DNA of 64,000 nt from the NCBI RefSeq assembly GCF_014229095.1, contig NZ_JAARZC010000002.1, forward strand, positions 124,001 through 188,000. Reading direction: 5' to 3'. The notes under the pieces are model-generated. The model searched no databases. It had not been told where the DNA came from and saw only the letters and a program-made list of their open reading frames with translations. This stretch comes from Listeria cossartiae subsp. cayugensis. Lineage in GTDB: Bacteria; Bacillota; Bacilli; Lactobacillales; Listeriaceae. Below, piece by piece: positions 18,101-25,538 of the stretch; position 1 is the stretch's first letter; each line of letters starts with the position of its first letter. Both the position numbers and the translations under genes were made by a program.

Positions 18101-19187
18101 TACGCCCAATTTTACCATGGGTAGCGGTAGTGGAATAGCTACAATTGGTTCACTTGAAATTACCAAGGTAGATAAAGCCGATCCAACTAAAAAATTAGCA
18201 GGAGCAAAATTTCAGCTTTATACGCTAGATGGTAAAAAATCTGGACAAGAAGCTACTACAAATGCAGAAGGTAAAATTATTTTTGATAATATTCAATCGG
18301 GAAAATATAAACTAATAGAAACCGAAGCGCCAACTGGTTATATAATTAGCGACGAACTAAAAGACGGCAAAGAAGTCACTATAAATGCAGACGGCTCAGT
18401 TAGCAGTTATACTATCGAAAATTCAGCTGAAACAGGTAGTGTCATTTTAACGAAAGAAGATAGTGTGACAAAAACCGCATTAGCAGGAGCCGAGTTCGAG
18501 TTGCAAAAAGCAGATGGAACAAAAATCGAGGATGGCCTAACTACGAATGTGGACGGCGAATTAACCGTCACAGAACTTGCACCAGGAGACTATCAATTTA
18601 TAGAAACAAAGGCACCAACAGATTATGAACTAGACAGGACACCAGTAGAATTCAGCATCGTATTTAATCAACAAACCTCTACACAAGTAACGAAAACTAA
18701 CAAGAAAAAAATGGGGACAGTGAACGTAGTATTTGTTGATACAGAAGGAAATACTTTGGCGGAAACAGAAACCTACACTGGTGATGTGGGCGAAGGGTAC
18801 ACGACCATTGCGCCAAACATTGCAGGATACACATTAAAAACAGAACCATCAAATAAAACAGGCGTATACAAAGAAGAGGCGCAAGAAGTCATCTTCGTAT
18901 ACGAGAAAATTCAAGAACAGCCCGTAAGCCCAGACGTACCAAGTGATCCAGAGACACCGAGTAGCCCAGAGACACCAAGTAATCCAGAAATACCAATTAA
19001 CCCAGTATTAACAGGCAACTCAACAAAACCTGAAACACCATTTGACCCATTCACTATTTTAAAACCAGCAAAAAATAAACAATCACAAAAGCTAGCATCA
19101 ACAGGAGATGCGTTCCCGTATGATATGATGTTCTCCGGATTCGTCATGAGTACAATCGGATTCCTCTTACTAAGGAAAAGAAAATAA
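15150..19187 (+). CDS. Second large wall-anchored SpaA/Cna-B protein with atypical LASTG signal (lmo2178-like)
   Basis: 1345 aa, collinear paralogue of the preceding gene: nearly identical signal peptide (FQNVSPVLA), N-terminal SpaA domain, the same adhesin stalk, two SpaA modules (from about 999 and 1095) instead of four, a MucBP-like module, a spacer of PSxPETPS type repeats, then LASTG at 1315-1319 with span and RKRK tail. The proline of LPXTG is replaced by alanine. ATG 15150 has GGAGG at 15134-15138; the open frame upstream has no site. Regulation: own promoter likely, as a terminator separates the two genes. Ligand unknown. Confidence 0.9.
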   Translation: MRNFILGKKMIIAVVIGLLVFQNVSPVLAALTDVKEEKASLKIVKKDKESKEKINGSIFEIKNVQTGEIKELSIQDNGTIVDTSLATGEYLVKETKAPQGYLKDEKTYNIVLKDKEELVTSVSSKTPSLKKANLKANISDNIFAKVELQDVNGNKIAPNERVANGSGVVLNMNFSFTGKNYKAGDTFTTILPDAFNFGSTDLSGNFLPSTEAEWSFDASSRELTIKILKDGVQEGNFDVSITTAFRSFTETDKTNQKVVFNTSGGDTVYEYEVIPTVDYPTIVDVTLSPGSINPEKAFVTAKLNLTKEVNAAGELRLTDFTYSGSTKIDKSTLQVYASDVSAKGTFIGSKQLLEEGTDYTVEATDTELKIKLSNGLNGKGYEVSYTRLIDKTTNALVSLVTRAQTVGDSDVLSVRQATAEAKMIKYKHLEKKAIYDSKTQTIDWVINVNYDRVELTPNTVLKDILADTGVSYVPNSLKIREVTFSPTTGDAIVGDEDVSSNWTTSMVSANGSFDTRYKNTDKKAYQITYATKVTDFSVRDIINEVIDEKGVTATDKLSFEPNIVQKESGTVDYFNNLMSWKITANTDRIEMSDMTIIDEFSTGVKSLDNHDVYAYSSETDFVKLVKNVDYTITETAVPAGFKVKLIGNYATTDKEIVVKLVTNIDSANDAKTLGNKAYISYYDGYITHYSDTKEASLEIDSKISENGAKFGEWDSETGTTNWIVSLNSRATNFDNLIFDDEMPEGTSYVEGSLEFRQVSGPNELINLREPLTSTGKLIKEGDKNYPTKIETTDKKIHLEFGNLGTSQVFVKYKTTTDNKWYFYKTVTNVAKVSDNGKNPKDYSAEAAIFELRSPISKTGNVDMLYNNKINWKIQLTEITEERVVTNPVVTDTLNSGVTGAQMVKNSFKVIDTKTEKLIDAKYYDITFNGNTFTVQFKNYTATAPISITYDTISLLSGPVKNTVRVDANDYGELSDPSKIATNTVTPNFTMGSGSGIATIGSLEITKVDKADPTKKLAGAKFQLYTLDGKKSGQEATTNAEGKIIFDNIQSGKYKLIETEAPTGYIISDELKDGKEVTINADGSVSSYTIENSAETGSVILTKEDSVTKTALAGAEFELQKADGTKIEDGLTTNVDGELTVTELAPGDYQFIETKAPTDYELDRTPVEFSIVFNQQTSTQVTKTNKKKMGTVNVVFVDTEGNTLAETETYTGDVGEGYTTIAPNIAGYTLKTEPSNKTGVYKEEAQEVIFVYEKIQEQPVSPDVPSDPETPSSPETPSNPEIPINPVLTGNSTKPETPFDPFTILKPAKNKQSQKLASTGDAFPYDMMFSGFVMSTIGFLLLRKRK

Positions 19188-19190
19188 CTA

Positions 19191-19231
19191 AAAAACAGCT
19201 ACCCTAAATTTTTAGGATAGCTGTTTTTTTA
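19191..19231. terminator. Bidirectional terminator between convergent genes
   Basis: AAAAACAGCTA...TAGCTGTTTTTTT stem with one mismatch, serving the wall protein and the convergent DUF4870-like gene. Confidence 0.9.
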
Positions 19232-19576
19232 AATCCAAATGTCTTCTTCTTTTTTTGCGCATAGCATTTGAATTCCGCGAACAATATTATAAATAAATAG
19301 ACCAACTACTGCGATGAGCGTAAAGATAAATAAGCTGCCAGTAAGTAAAAAGCTCATACTAGTAAAAATGCCACCCTTTAACAAAGCTGTAACGAACAAA
19401 CTAGAGAAGCATAAGACCCCAGCAATAGTCGGAATAATATGAGTTAGCAGTGCCACTTTAGCATGATGTGAAACTTCTTCTGATTTTGCAAAAATCCAAA
19501 TCAAAACGGGAACAATAATTGGTGCAAACAAAATGCTAAAATAACTTAAAGCATTTAAAACCCGATGATCATTCAT
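19229..19576 (-). CDS. Small membrane protein, DUF4870-like
   Basis: 115 aa with three hydrophobic spans separated by short loops; the LNALSYFSILFAPIIVPVLIW opening and the later helix ending NIVRGIQ are typical of DUF4870/YtxA-like proteins. Start ATG 19576 behind AAAGGTG; a GTG three codons upstream overlaps that site. Function of the family is unknown. It is followed by a shared terminator and stands apart from the TetR gene by 100 bases, so it is probably monocistronic. Confidence 0.8.
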   Translation of the reverse strand: MNDHRVLNALSYFSILFAPIIVPVLIWIFAKSEEVSHHAKVALLTHIIPTIAGVLCFSSLFVTALLKGGIFTSMSFLLTGSLFIFTLIAVVGLFIYNIVRGIQMLCAKKEEDIWI

Positions 19577-19680
19577 AATTAACACACCTTTCTATGATGT
19601 CTTTATTATAGCAAGGTGTAAGAGAATAGACCCTCGATTCAAGTGACAATGCAAGAAAGCAATATAACAATTATGTAAGC

Positions 19681-20244
19681 TTATACTTTTTGATTTTTGG
19701 CATGAATGATATGAAGGAGTTGTTCCGACATATATTGCGGGGAATGGGAAAAATCTTCTTCTGCCCAAAAAACAATGATGCCAAAAATAGCATGGGCTTG
19801 GTAGGTTGCGAGTAACAAAGGATCAGCGCTTGAGCTATCCGAAAAACTAGCAACATCTGCTAGCATAAGTTCGCGAATAACGTCGCACACTTGATTTTGA
19901 AAGCTCGGCCGAATGGTTGATTTGATAACTTGTTTATAGAAGGCTTGATGCGCGTATACATGGTCAAATATTTTTATCATGGAAGGAGTAAGTGCTTGAA
20001 TAGAAAAATGAGTTGTTTGTAAATAAGGGTCTTGATAAGCACTTTTTAAATCGGTCAAAACTTCTTCCACAATGCTGTCCAAAAGTTCCTCTTTATCATG
20101 GTAATGTTTATAAAATGTGCCGCGGTTAACATCTGCTTCGGTTACAATATCCGTAATAGTAATTTGTTGAAAAGGCTTTTGGTCAAGTAGGGTAAAAAGG
20201 GCTTGATTGAAGGCTTTTTTTGTTTTTTTAACCCGTCTATCCAT
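19681..20244 (-). CDS. TetR-family transcriptional regulator
   Basis: 187 aa. N-terminal TetR HTH about 8-55 with the signature ITITDIVTEADVNRGTFYKHYHDKEELLD; the C-terminal ligand domain is of the TetR_C_7/DhaS-like type. RBS GGAGGTG before ATG 20244. Divergent from the SDR dehydrogenase, the usual arrangement for a repressor and its target. TGTTG and CAACA at 20301-20316 form an inverted repeat between the two genes, a candidate operator. Confidence 0.88.
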   Translation of the reverse strand: MDRRVKKTKKAFNQALFTLLDQKPFQQITITDIVTEADVNRGTFYKHYHDKEELLDSIVEEVLTDLKSAYQDPYLQTTHFSIQALTPSMIKIFDHVYAHQAFYKQVIKSTIRPSFQNQVCDVIRELMLADVASFSDSSSADPLLLATYQAHAIFGIIVFWAEEDFSHSPQYMSEQLLHIIHAKNQKV

Positions 20245-20300
20245 GATTTTGCACCTCCGATTGAAGAAATTTTCCTCTTACTATACATATAACGCAAAAG

Positions 20301-20316
20301 TGTTGCTTAATCAACA
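20301..20316. promoter_or_regulatory. Inverted repeat, candidate TetR operator
   Basis: TGTTG-N6-CAACA in the intergenic region between the divergent TetR and SDR genes, about 20 bases upstream of the SDR promoter. Confidence 0.35.
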
Positions 20317-20336
20317 AAACAGGCTTTCTTTACATA

Positions 20337-20365
20337 TTGAAAGCGTTTTACTCAGGGATTATAAT
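20337..20365 (+). promoter_or_regulatory. SDR promoter with overlapping cre-like site
   Basis: TTGAAA (20337-20342), 17 bases, TATAAT (20360-20365). TGAAAGCGTTTTAC at 20338-20351 matches 12 of 14 positions of the CcpA cre consensus, so carbon repression is possible. Confidence 0.65.
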
Positions 20366-20424
20366 GAAGAGAGAAAGAAGGTGTTTTTCTTTCTAGCGTA
20401 ACAAAAGTGAAGGAGGAAATAATA

Positions 20425-21186
20425 ATGGGGAAATTAACTGGAAAAGTAGCAGTAGTAACTGGTGCGGCTTCTGGAATGGGGCAACAGATTGCGATTCTTT
20501 TCGCCAAAGAGGGCGCGAAAGTAGTCGTGGCGGATTTGAATTTAGAAGCAGCACAAAAAACAGTTGAGCTTGTTGAAAAAGAACAAGGCACCGGGCTCGC
20601 GGTTGTCGCGAATGTAACCAAACAAGAAGATATTGAAAACATGATCAATCAAGCAGTGGAGAAATTTGGAACATTAGATATTTTAGTAAACAATGCAGGA
20701 ATTATGGATAATTTTGTCCCAGCTGGCGAATTAACAGATGAGCTTTGGGATAAAGTGTTTGCGATAAACACAACGGGCGTGATGCGCGCCACTCGAGAAG
20801 CACTCCATATCTTTGAAGAAAAAGGGCAAGGTGTGATTGTTAATATTGCTTCCGCCGGCGGGCTATTTGGCTCCAGAGCAGGTGCGGCTTATACAGCGTC
20901 GAAACATGCGGTCGTTGGTTTTACGAAAAATGTTGGCTTCCAATATGCGAATAAAAACATCCGGTGTAACGCCATAGCGCCAGGAGCAGTAAATACGAAT
21001 ATCGGCACAACGATTTATGCGCCAGATGAGTTTGGGCAAGAACGTGCGATGATTGGAATGGGCATTAATCCTCGAGCTGGAGATGCTTCAGAAATTGCCA
21101 AAGTCGCGTTATTTTTAGCTTCTGATGATGCTAGTTTTGTTAATGGAACAGTTATTACAGCGGACGCAGGTTGGACCGCTTACTAA
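20425..21186 (+). CDS. Short-chain dehydrogenase/reductase (classical SDR)
   Basis: 253 aa NAD(P)-dependent oxidoreductase. Cofactor motif TGAASGMG at 12-19, NNAG in the middle, catalytic Tyr156 and Lys160 (YTASK) and the C-terminal DGGWT-like ADAGWTAY. Acidic Asp after beta2 (VVADLN) suggests NAD(H). ATG 20425 is 8 bases after AAGGAGG; the upstream GTG lies before that site. Substrate unknown; the divergent TetR regulator suggests induction by a small alcohol or carbonyl compound. Confidence 0.9.
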   Translation: MGKLTGKVAVVTGAASGMGQQIAILFAKEGAKVVVADLNLEAAQKTVELVEKEQGTGLAVVANVTKQEDIENMINQAVEKFGTLDILVNNAGIMDNFVPAGELTDELWDKVFAINTTGVMRATREALHIFEEKGQGVIVNIASAGGLFGSRAGAAYTASKHAVVGFTKNVGFQYANKNIRCNAIAPGAVNTNIGTTIYAPDEFGQERAMIGMGINPRAGDASEIAKVALFLASDDASFVNGTVITADAGWTAY

Positions 21187-21194
21187 TACGTTTT

Positions 21195-21236
21195 AGTCCG
21201 CAAAAGGAAATCATTTTCTTTTGTGGACTTTTTTTG
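21195..21236 (+). terminator. Terminator after the SDR gene
   Basis: AGTCCGCAAAAG/CTTTTGTGGACT stem followed by T7. Confidence 0.88.
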
Positions 21237-21358
21237 AGAAAATAGAGGGATAAAGCTTTGGAGCAGCGTCTGTTTTTAAGAGGTTGTTTCTTTGTGTGTA
21301 TGCATAGTTGTGAGCATAATGGGGTAATGAGTAACAAAGTGAAAGGCGGGGATGCTTT

Positions 21359-22432
21359 TTGGTCCAACAGTTGGTAAGTAATGCAGCGATTCTACTCGCA
21401 GGATTTTATATTATTTCCTTAGTTTATAAAGAACCAATTACAAAAGAATTATCGACAAATAGAAAAATGGTAATCGGAATATGGGCCGGGCTTCTTGGTT
21501 TTGCGCTGATGATTTTTGGGATTCCGATTTCGAATAATGTGATTGTTGATTTACGTCATATTCCAATTATAATGGTAGGTTTTTATGGTGGGCCGATTCC
21601 GGCAATTGTGTCTGCTATTATTATTTCTGCATCGCGCTTCTTAATTTCAGTGAATTCTGCGGCTATTATGGCGGGAATTGTTATGATATTGATTGGCATA
21701 ATAACGGCACTTTTTAGCAAACGCTTAGAAAAATTCAAAATTTGGGGCGTTTTTATTTTGAATGTGATTGCATGTGGCTTTGTCGTGGTTAATTTGCATT
21801 TGATTTTAGCCAGAGAGGCTAACTACTGGCTCAATATGTCGATATTTGTAACGATTGCACTTGTCATTGGTGTTATTGCAGCCGGATTAATGAGTAACAT
21901 GATTAAATCAAAGCAACTTTTTCAAAAATATGAGCAGGATTCGACGCTAGATTATTTGACGAGATTATCGAATGTAAGGCAATTTGATGAAAAAATCAAT
22001 CATGTGATGGATGCTGGGAGTCGGCAAGTCACGCTGATGTTAATCGATATTGATTATTTTAAAAATATTAATGATACATATGGTCACGATGCAGGTGACG
22101 CGATTTTAAAACAATTGGCAGCCATTTTAAAGGCGAGCACGACAGATGGTTCAGAAGCTTTTAGAAATGGCGGGGAAGAATTCTCGATTGTGCTGTTGGA
22201 TTGTTCGATAGATGAGGGAAATGATGTGGCGGAAAGAGTGAGGAAAGAAACGGAAGAGAATGATTTTATTATTCCAAACGGCCAAATAGTGAAAATAACG
22301 ATTTCAGTAGGCGTGAGTGGAAGTAAAGATGGCGCAAACACAAGTGAAGGGTTATTTAAGTCTGCGGATGAAGCGTTATATAAAGCAAAATTAACAGGGA
22401 GAAATCGAGTTTGTATCGCGGATGACAACTAG
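21359..22432 (+). CDS. dgcC: Membrane diguanylate cyclase (5TM + GGDEF), DgcC-like
   Basis: 357 aa. Six or so membrane spans in residues 5-180 (5TM-5TMR_LYT-like sensor, RHIPIIMVGFYGGP motif), then a GGDEF domain about 195-352 with the active-site signature GGEEF at 271-275 and metal-site DIDYFKNIND. Expected to make cyclic di-GMP. The four residues where an RxxD inhibitory site would lie read TDGS, so product inhibition is probably absent. TTG 21359 follows AAAGGCGGGG at 7 bases. Matches the third Listeria DGC (Lmo2174). Followed on the other strand by a terminator of the glyoxalase unit. Confidence 0.88.
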   Translation: MVQQLVSNAAILLAGFYIISLVYKEPITKELSTNRKMVIGIWAGLLGFALMIFGIPISNNVIVDLRHIPIIMVGFYGGPIPAIVSAIIISASRFLISVNSAAIMAGIVMILIGIITALFSKRLEKFKIWGVFILNVIACGFVVVNLHLILAREANYWLNMSIFVTIALVIGVIAAGLMSNMIKSKQLFQKYEQDSTLDYLTRLSNVRQFDEKINHVMDAGSRQVTLMLIDIDYFKNINDTYGHDAGDAILKQLAAILKASTTDGSEAFRNGGEEFSIVLLDCSIDEGNDVAERVRKETEENDFIIPNGQIVKITISVGVSGSKDGANTSEGLFKSADEALYKAKLTGRNRVCIADDN

Positions 22433-22444
22433 TCATCACTATGC

Positions 22445-22477
22445 AAAAAATCCAGCAAACCTAAATGATTTGCTGGA
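22445..22477 (-). terminator. Terminator of the glyoxalase/small-peptide unit
   Basis: TCCAGCAAA (22451-22459) and TTTGCTGGA (22469-22477); the A6 at 22445 is the T-tract on the minus strand. Confidence 0.85.
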
Positions 22478-22484
22478 CTCTTCT

Positions 22485-22643
22485 TTATTTACGGCGATAC
22501 ATTTTTGTGAGATCTACCATTAAGTAAACGAGCAATACGGCTGTGATGACAACTGCGATAAGGCTAGCTATATCGCTCTTGAATAGCATACTAATACCGT
22601 TAATTGCTAGTGCGATTAAAATAATAATGAAATATTTGCCCAT
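22485..22643 (-). CDS. 52-aa membrane peptide, translationally coupled to the glyoxalase gene
   Basis: Reads MGKYFIIILIALAING..., 52 aa with two hydrophobic helices (about 4-20 and 26-44) and a basic end KMYRRK. The ATG at 22643 is three bases after the glyoxalase stop codon, so it is probably translated by coupling; there is no strong RBS of its own. A terminator follows directly. Length, hydrophobicity and lack of frame disruption support a real gene. Function unknown. Confidence 0.65.
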   Translation of the reverse strand: MGKYFIIILIALAINGISMLFKSDIASLIAVVITAVLLVYLMVDLTKMYRRK

Positions 22644-22646
22644 GAA

Positions 22647-23036
22647 TTATAAAGCACCATCTTGAATGATTTCTGTTTTATAACCGTCTGGGTCTGTTAA
22701 GAAATAATAGAAAGGTTCTTCGCCGGGAAGTCCTTTTAAGTCTGTAACGGTGTAGCCAGCAGCTTGGTGTTCTTTTAGTATAGCGCGCACATCAGGAACC
22801 CCAACAGCTAAATGACCATAACCATTTCCTAAATCGTAAGCTTCTTTTTGGTCATAATTGTAGGTTAACTCTAACTCAAAGCCACCTTCTTCAAATGCCA
22901 TATAAACTAGTGTGAATTCAAAATCTGGAAAGTCTTTACGGCGAACTTCTTTTAGTCCTAATGCTTTTTCATAGAAAGCAATTGATTCCGTTAAGTTTTT
23001 TACGCGGATACATGTATGTAACATTTTTGCAGTCAT
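22647..23036 (-). CDS. Glyoxalase I-type lyase (VOC superfamily)
   Basis: 129 aa, one VOC unit pair, typical length for lactoylglutathione lyase GloA. Metal-ligand candidates are His7 (MLHTCIRV), a Glu in ELTYNYD, His in GHLAVGV and Glu in KTEIIQDG, as in the family. ATG 23036 follows AAAGGAGGAAT; the longer open frame extends into the divergent promoter. Detoxifies methylglyoxal-thiol adducts; Listeria lacks abundant glutathione-independent alternatives, and the enzyme could also use bacillithiol or glutathione. Divergent from an MBL hydrolase that could be glyoxalase II-like. Confidence 0.9.
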   Translation of the reverse strand: MTAKMLHTCIRVKNLTESIAFYEKALGLKEVRRKDFPDFEFTLVYMAFEEGGFELELTYNYDQKEAYDLGNGYGHLAVGVPDVRAILKEHQAAGYTVTDLKGLPGEEPFYYFLTDPDGYKTEIIQDGAL

Positions 23037-23166
23037 TTTTATTCCTCCTTTTAATCTTCTGCCTTTATTGTAGTATATCTCGGAAGTGAATACAAACAAG
23101 GAATATTGATGGAAGTAAGGCGGTTTTTTCGGTATAATGATGATTGTGAAGAAAGGCGGAAGTAGA

Positions 23167-23784
23167 ATGACAAAAATCAAACGAATTATGACAGGAATTA
23201 TCCAAGAAAATTGTTATATCATTTATCAAGATAATGTAGCGCTTATTGTTGATCCGGGTGCAGAAGCGAATAAAATTGAAGCAGAAATTACAAAGTTAGG
23301 AGTAAAACCAGTAGCCGTTTTACTAACGCATTGCCACTATGATCATATTGGCGCTTTGGAAGAAATCCGGAAAACTTATGATATTCCCGTATATGTTAGT
23401 CCGCTAGAGCAAGAATGGCTTTCGAATCCAGAGTTAAACCTATCAGCGCACATCACAGGCCAAGCAATCGTGGCGCAACCTGCGGAACAAGAGTTCACGT
23501 TAGGTGATTATAATATAGAAGGTTTTCGTTTTAAAGTGGTACCGACACCAGGACATTCTATCGGTAGTGTAAGTTTTATTTTTGACGAGTTTGTTGTCGT
23601 TGGCGATGCGCTATTTAAAGGTAGTATCGGTCGTACAGATTTATTTACAGGCGATTTTGATACGTTAATTAATAGCATTAAAACACAGCTATTCGTACTT
23701 CCTGATGACCTGCCAGCATATTCTGGACATGGTGATGCAACAACAATCGGCCACGAAAAGCAAACAAACCCATATTTCAACTAA
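23167..23784 (+). CDS. Metallo-beta-lactamase-fold hydrolase, YqgX/glyoxalase II-like
   Basis: 205 aa. Metal motif THCHYDH at 54-60 (H55, H57, D59, H60), further ligands in TPGHSIGS, GDALFKG and SGHGDATT near the end. This arrangement is that of hydroxyacylglutathione hydrolase-like (YcbL/YqgX) proteins. ATG 23167 behind AAAGGCGG; TATAAT at 23133-23138 is a likely -10. Divergence from a glyoxalase I gene suggests a shared aldehyde-detoxifying role, but the substrate is not fixed by sequence. Confidence 0.88.
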   Translation: MTKIKRIMTGIIQENCYIIYQDNVALIVDPGAEANKIEAEITKLGVKPVAVLLTHCHYDHIGALEEIRKTYDIPVYVSPLEQEWLSNPELNLSAHITGQAIVAQPAEQEFTLGDYNIEGFRFKVVPTPGHSIGSVSFIFDEFVVVGDALFKGSIGRTDLFTGDFDTLINSIKTQLFVLPDDLPAYSGHGDATTIGHEKQTNPYFN

Positions 23785-23788
23785 AAAG

Positions 23789-23821
23789 AACTTGCAGAAG
23801 TAGTCATTCTGCAGTTTTTTT
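23789..23821 (+). terminator. Terminator after the MBL hydrolase gene
   Basis: TGCAGAA/TTCTGCA core stem followed by T7. Confidence 0.85.
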
Positions 23822-23848
23822 GTAATTAAACGGAAAGGATGTTGAACA

Positions 23849-24520
23849 ATGCATTCAGATGAGGAAATTTTCAAAGAAACAACAACAAAATCACTGCTTC
23901 AATTATTAAAAAAAGATTATCACTTTCATGATTATTGTTATCAAGAAATTATTCCTAGAGGCAAAGAAATCAAAATGAACCATGCGAAAGGCTTCAAAAT
24001 TTACTTAGTCGAAAGCGGCTATTTCTCTTATTGCCTTCAAAATGAATATGGTGACTCGGGTATTATTAGCTTTGTAAGTAGTGAAATTGCGATTAATTTG
24101 ATTCCGCTGATTAAAGAAGAACCAGAAGAGTCCGTATTACGCAGTTTGACGGAGGTTCATTGCTGGGTACTCGATCCTGAGTTTGTCGAACGTGTTTTAG
24201 ATGAATCAGGTCAAAAAGCGAACTATTTATTATCTAATTTGCTTTATACAAGAAAAGTTTATTTCAAAGCGAGCAAACGTAATTTTATGAAGAAAGAACG
24301 CCGTATTAGAGCGTGTTTAAAAGAGATTGGCCTTTATATGGGGAGAGTGACAAAGGATAAAGAATATATTTTACCGGATGAGATCACTAATTCTATTTTA
24401 GCCCAATATGCGAATACGACACGTGAATATACGAATATTATCGTGCTGAAACTACGAAAAGAAGGAATTTTGGACGATAGTTATAAACCATGGGTCATTA
24501 AAAAAATCGACACACTTTAA
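23849..24520 (+). CDS. Crp/Fnr-family transcriptional regulator (copy 1 of 4 in window)
   Basis: 223 aa. N-terminal cyclic-nucleotide-binding-like beta-barrel (about 20-140), long dimer helix, C-terminal winged HTH with NSILAQYANTTREYTNIIVLKL as helix-turn-helix. No Fnr-type cysteine cluster, so not an Fe-S oxygen sensor. Belongs to the PrfA-like group that is expanded in Listeria. RBS AAAGGATG. Target genes are not evident; the next gene is a distant paralogue. Confidence 0.87.
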   Translation: MHSDEEIFKETTTKSLLQLLKKDYHFHDYCYQEIIPRGKEIKMNHAKGFKIYLVESGYFSYCLQNEYGDSGIISFVSSEIAINLIPLIKEEPEESVLRSLTEVHCWVLDPEFVERVLDESGQKANYLLSNLLYTRKVYFKASKRNFMKKERRIRACLKEIGLYMGRVTKDKEYILPDEITNSILAQYANTTREYTNIIVLKLRKEGILDDSYKPWVIKKIDTL

Positions 24521-24773
24521 TTGATAAAACTTAATATATATTGATTTTAAGCATACAAAAGGTGGAAAAGTTAAAATAATATCTAAATGATGGTGATTTA
24601 AAATGTCACAAAAAATACTTATTTAGCTATTTTCTGCCTAAAAAAAGTTTGTTTTAGTACAAAAATAGTAAGAAAAATTTCTTTTTGATTATTATAATGT
24701 TATTTTATTTGGTTAAAACCTTCTCTGAGGTGTTTTCATTCTGTGATATTATACTTTAGAGGAGGAGTTTGCA

Positions 24774-25469
24774 TTGAACACATTAGAAAAACGACAACAT
24801 GAAATTTTGACCAATCCACTTCATTTTTGTAAGAAGTCTGGAGATTTTGCTAAACATAGTATGAGTATTAAACTTTCAAAAAATGAACTATTTGACGTCG
24901 ACTTTGTAACAGGTATCTATTTTGTTGAAAAAGGTATCGTTATGAAAGGAACACAAATTGATGATTATATTGGCTATGATCAATTACTAAAACATGGGGA
25001 TGTATGTAATTTTTCATCGTTTATGTCTTCAGATTTGAAACGCAATATTGGGGCTAAATTATTATCACCGAGTTCTAGTGTTATTACAGCAGTAGATAGA
25101 GATTTTTTCATTTTTATGGTGGAAAAACACATTAGTATCGAAGAATTTATGTTATATCAATCGAAAAAAGAAATCATGGTACTTCAACGCCGCTGCTTGC
25201 TTAATACGCTTAAAGTGAAAGATCGCGTGAAACATGTTATTGCTGCGATTGGTTACGAATATGGTATTTCCAATGGTGATAACATTCAAATTCCACAAGA
25301 ATTGTCTACTACATTTTTATCTAAGTTCATGGGTATTACAAGAGAATATCTTAGTTTAACGCTTAGTGAACTGAAAAAAGAAGGTTACTTATTAAACACA
25401 AAAATTCCTGTTGTAATAAATGTAGAAAAACTTTTCAATGAAATTCCCTACGAATCATTAATTTTATAA
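24774..25469 (+). CDS. Crp/Fnr-family transcriptional regulator (copy 2 of 4)
   Basis: 231 aa. Same architecture as its upstream neighbour: effector barrel about 15-145 and a C-terminal HTH (ELSTTFLSKFMGITREYLSL). TTG 24774 is 6 bases from GGAGGAG. The 253-base gap before it has TATACT at 24750-24755 and no terminator, so it probably has its own promoter with co-transcription possible. Ligand and targets unknown. Confidence 0.87.
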   Translation: MNTLEKRQHEILTNPLHFCKKSGDFAKHSMSIKLSKNELFDVDFVTGIYFVEKGIVMKGTQIDDYIGYDQLLKHGDVCNFSSFMSSDLKRNIGAKLLSPSSSVITAVDRDFFIFMVEKHISIEEFMLYQSKKEIMVLQRRCLLNTLKVKDRVKHVIAAIGYEYGISNGDNIQIPQELSTTFLSKFMGITREYLSLTLSELKKEGYLLNTKIPVVINVEKLFNEIPYESLIL

Positions 25470-25473
25470 AACC

Positions 25474-25505
25474 AAGAAGATAGTCTAACGGCTGTCTTCT
25501 TTTTT
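25474..25505 (+). terminator. Terminator after the second Crp/Fnr gene
   Basis: AAGAAGATAG/CTGTCTTCTT imperfect stem with T6. Confidence 0.75.
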
Positions 25506-25538
25506 ATGCTAAAATGAAAGAAAAAAAGGAGTTCCACT

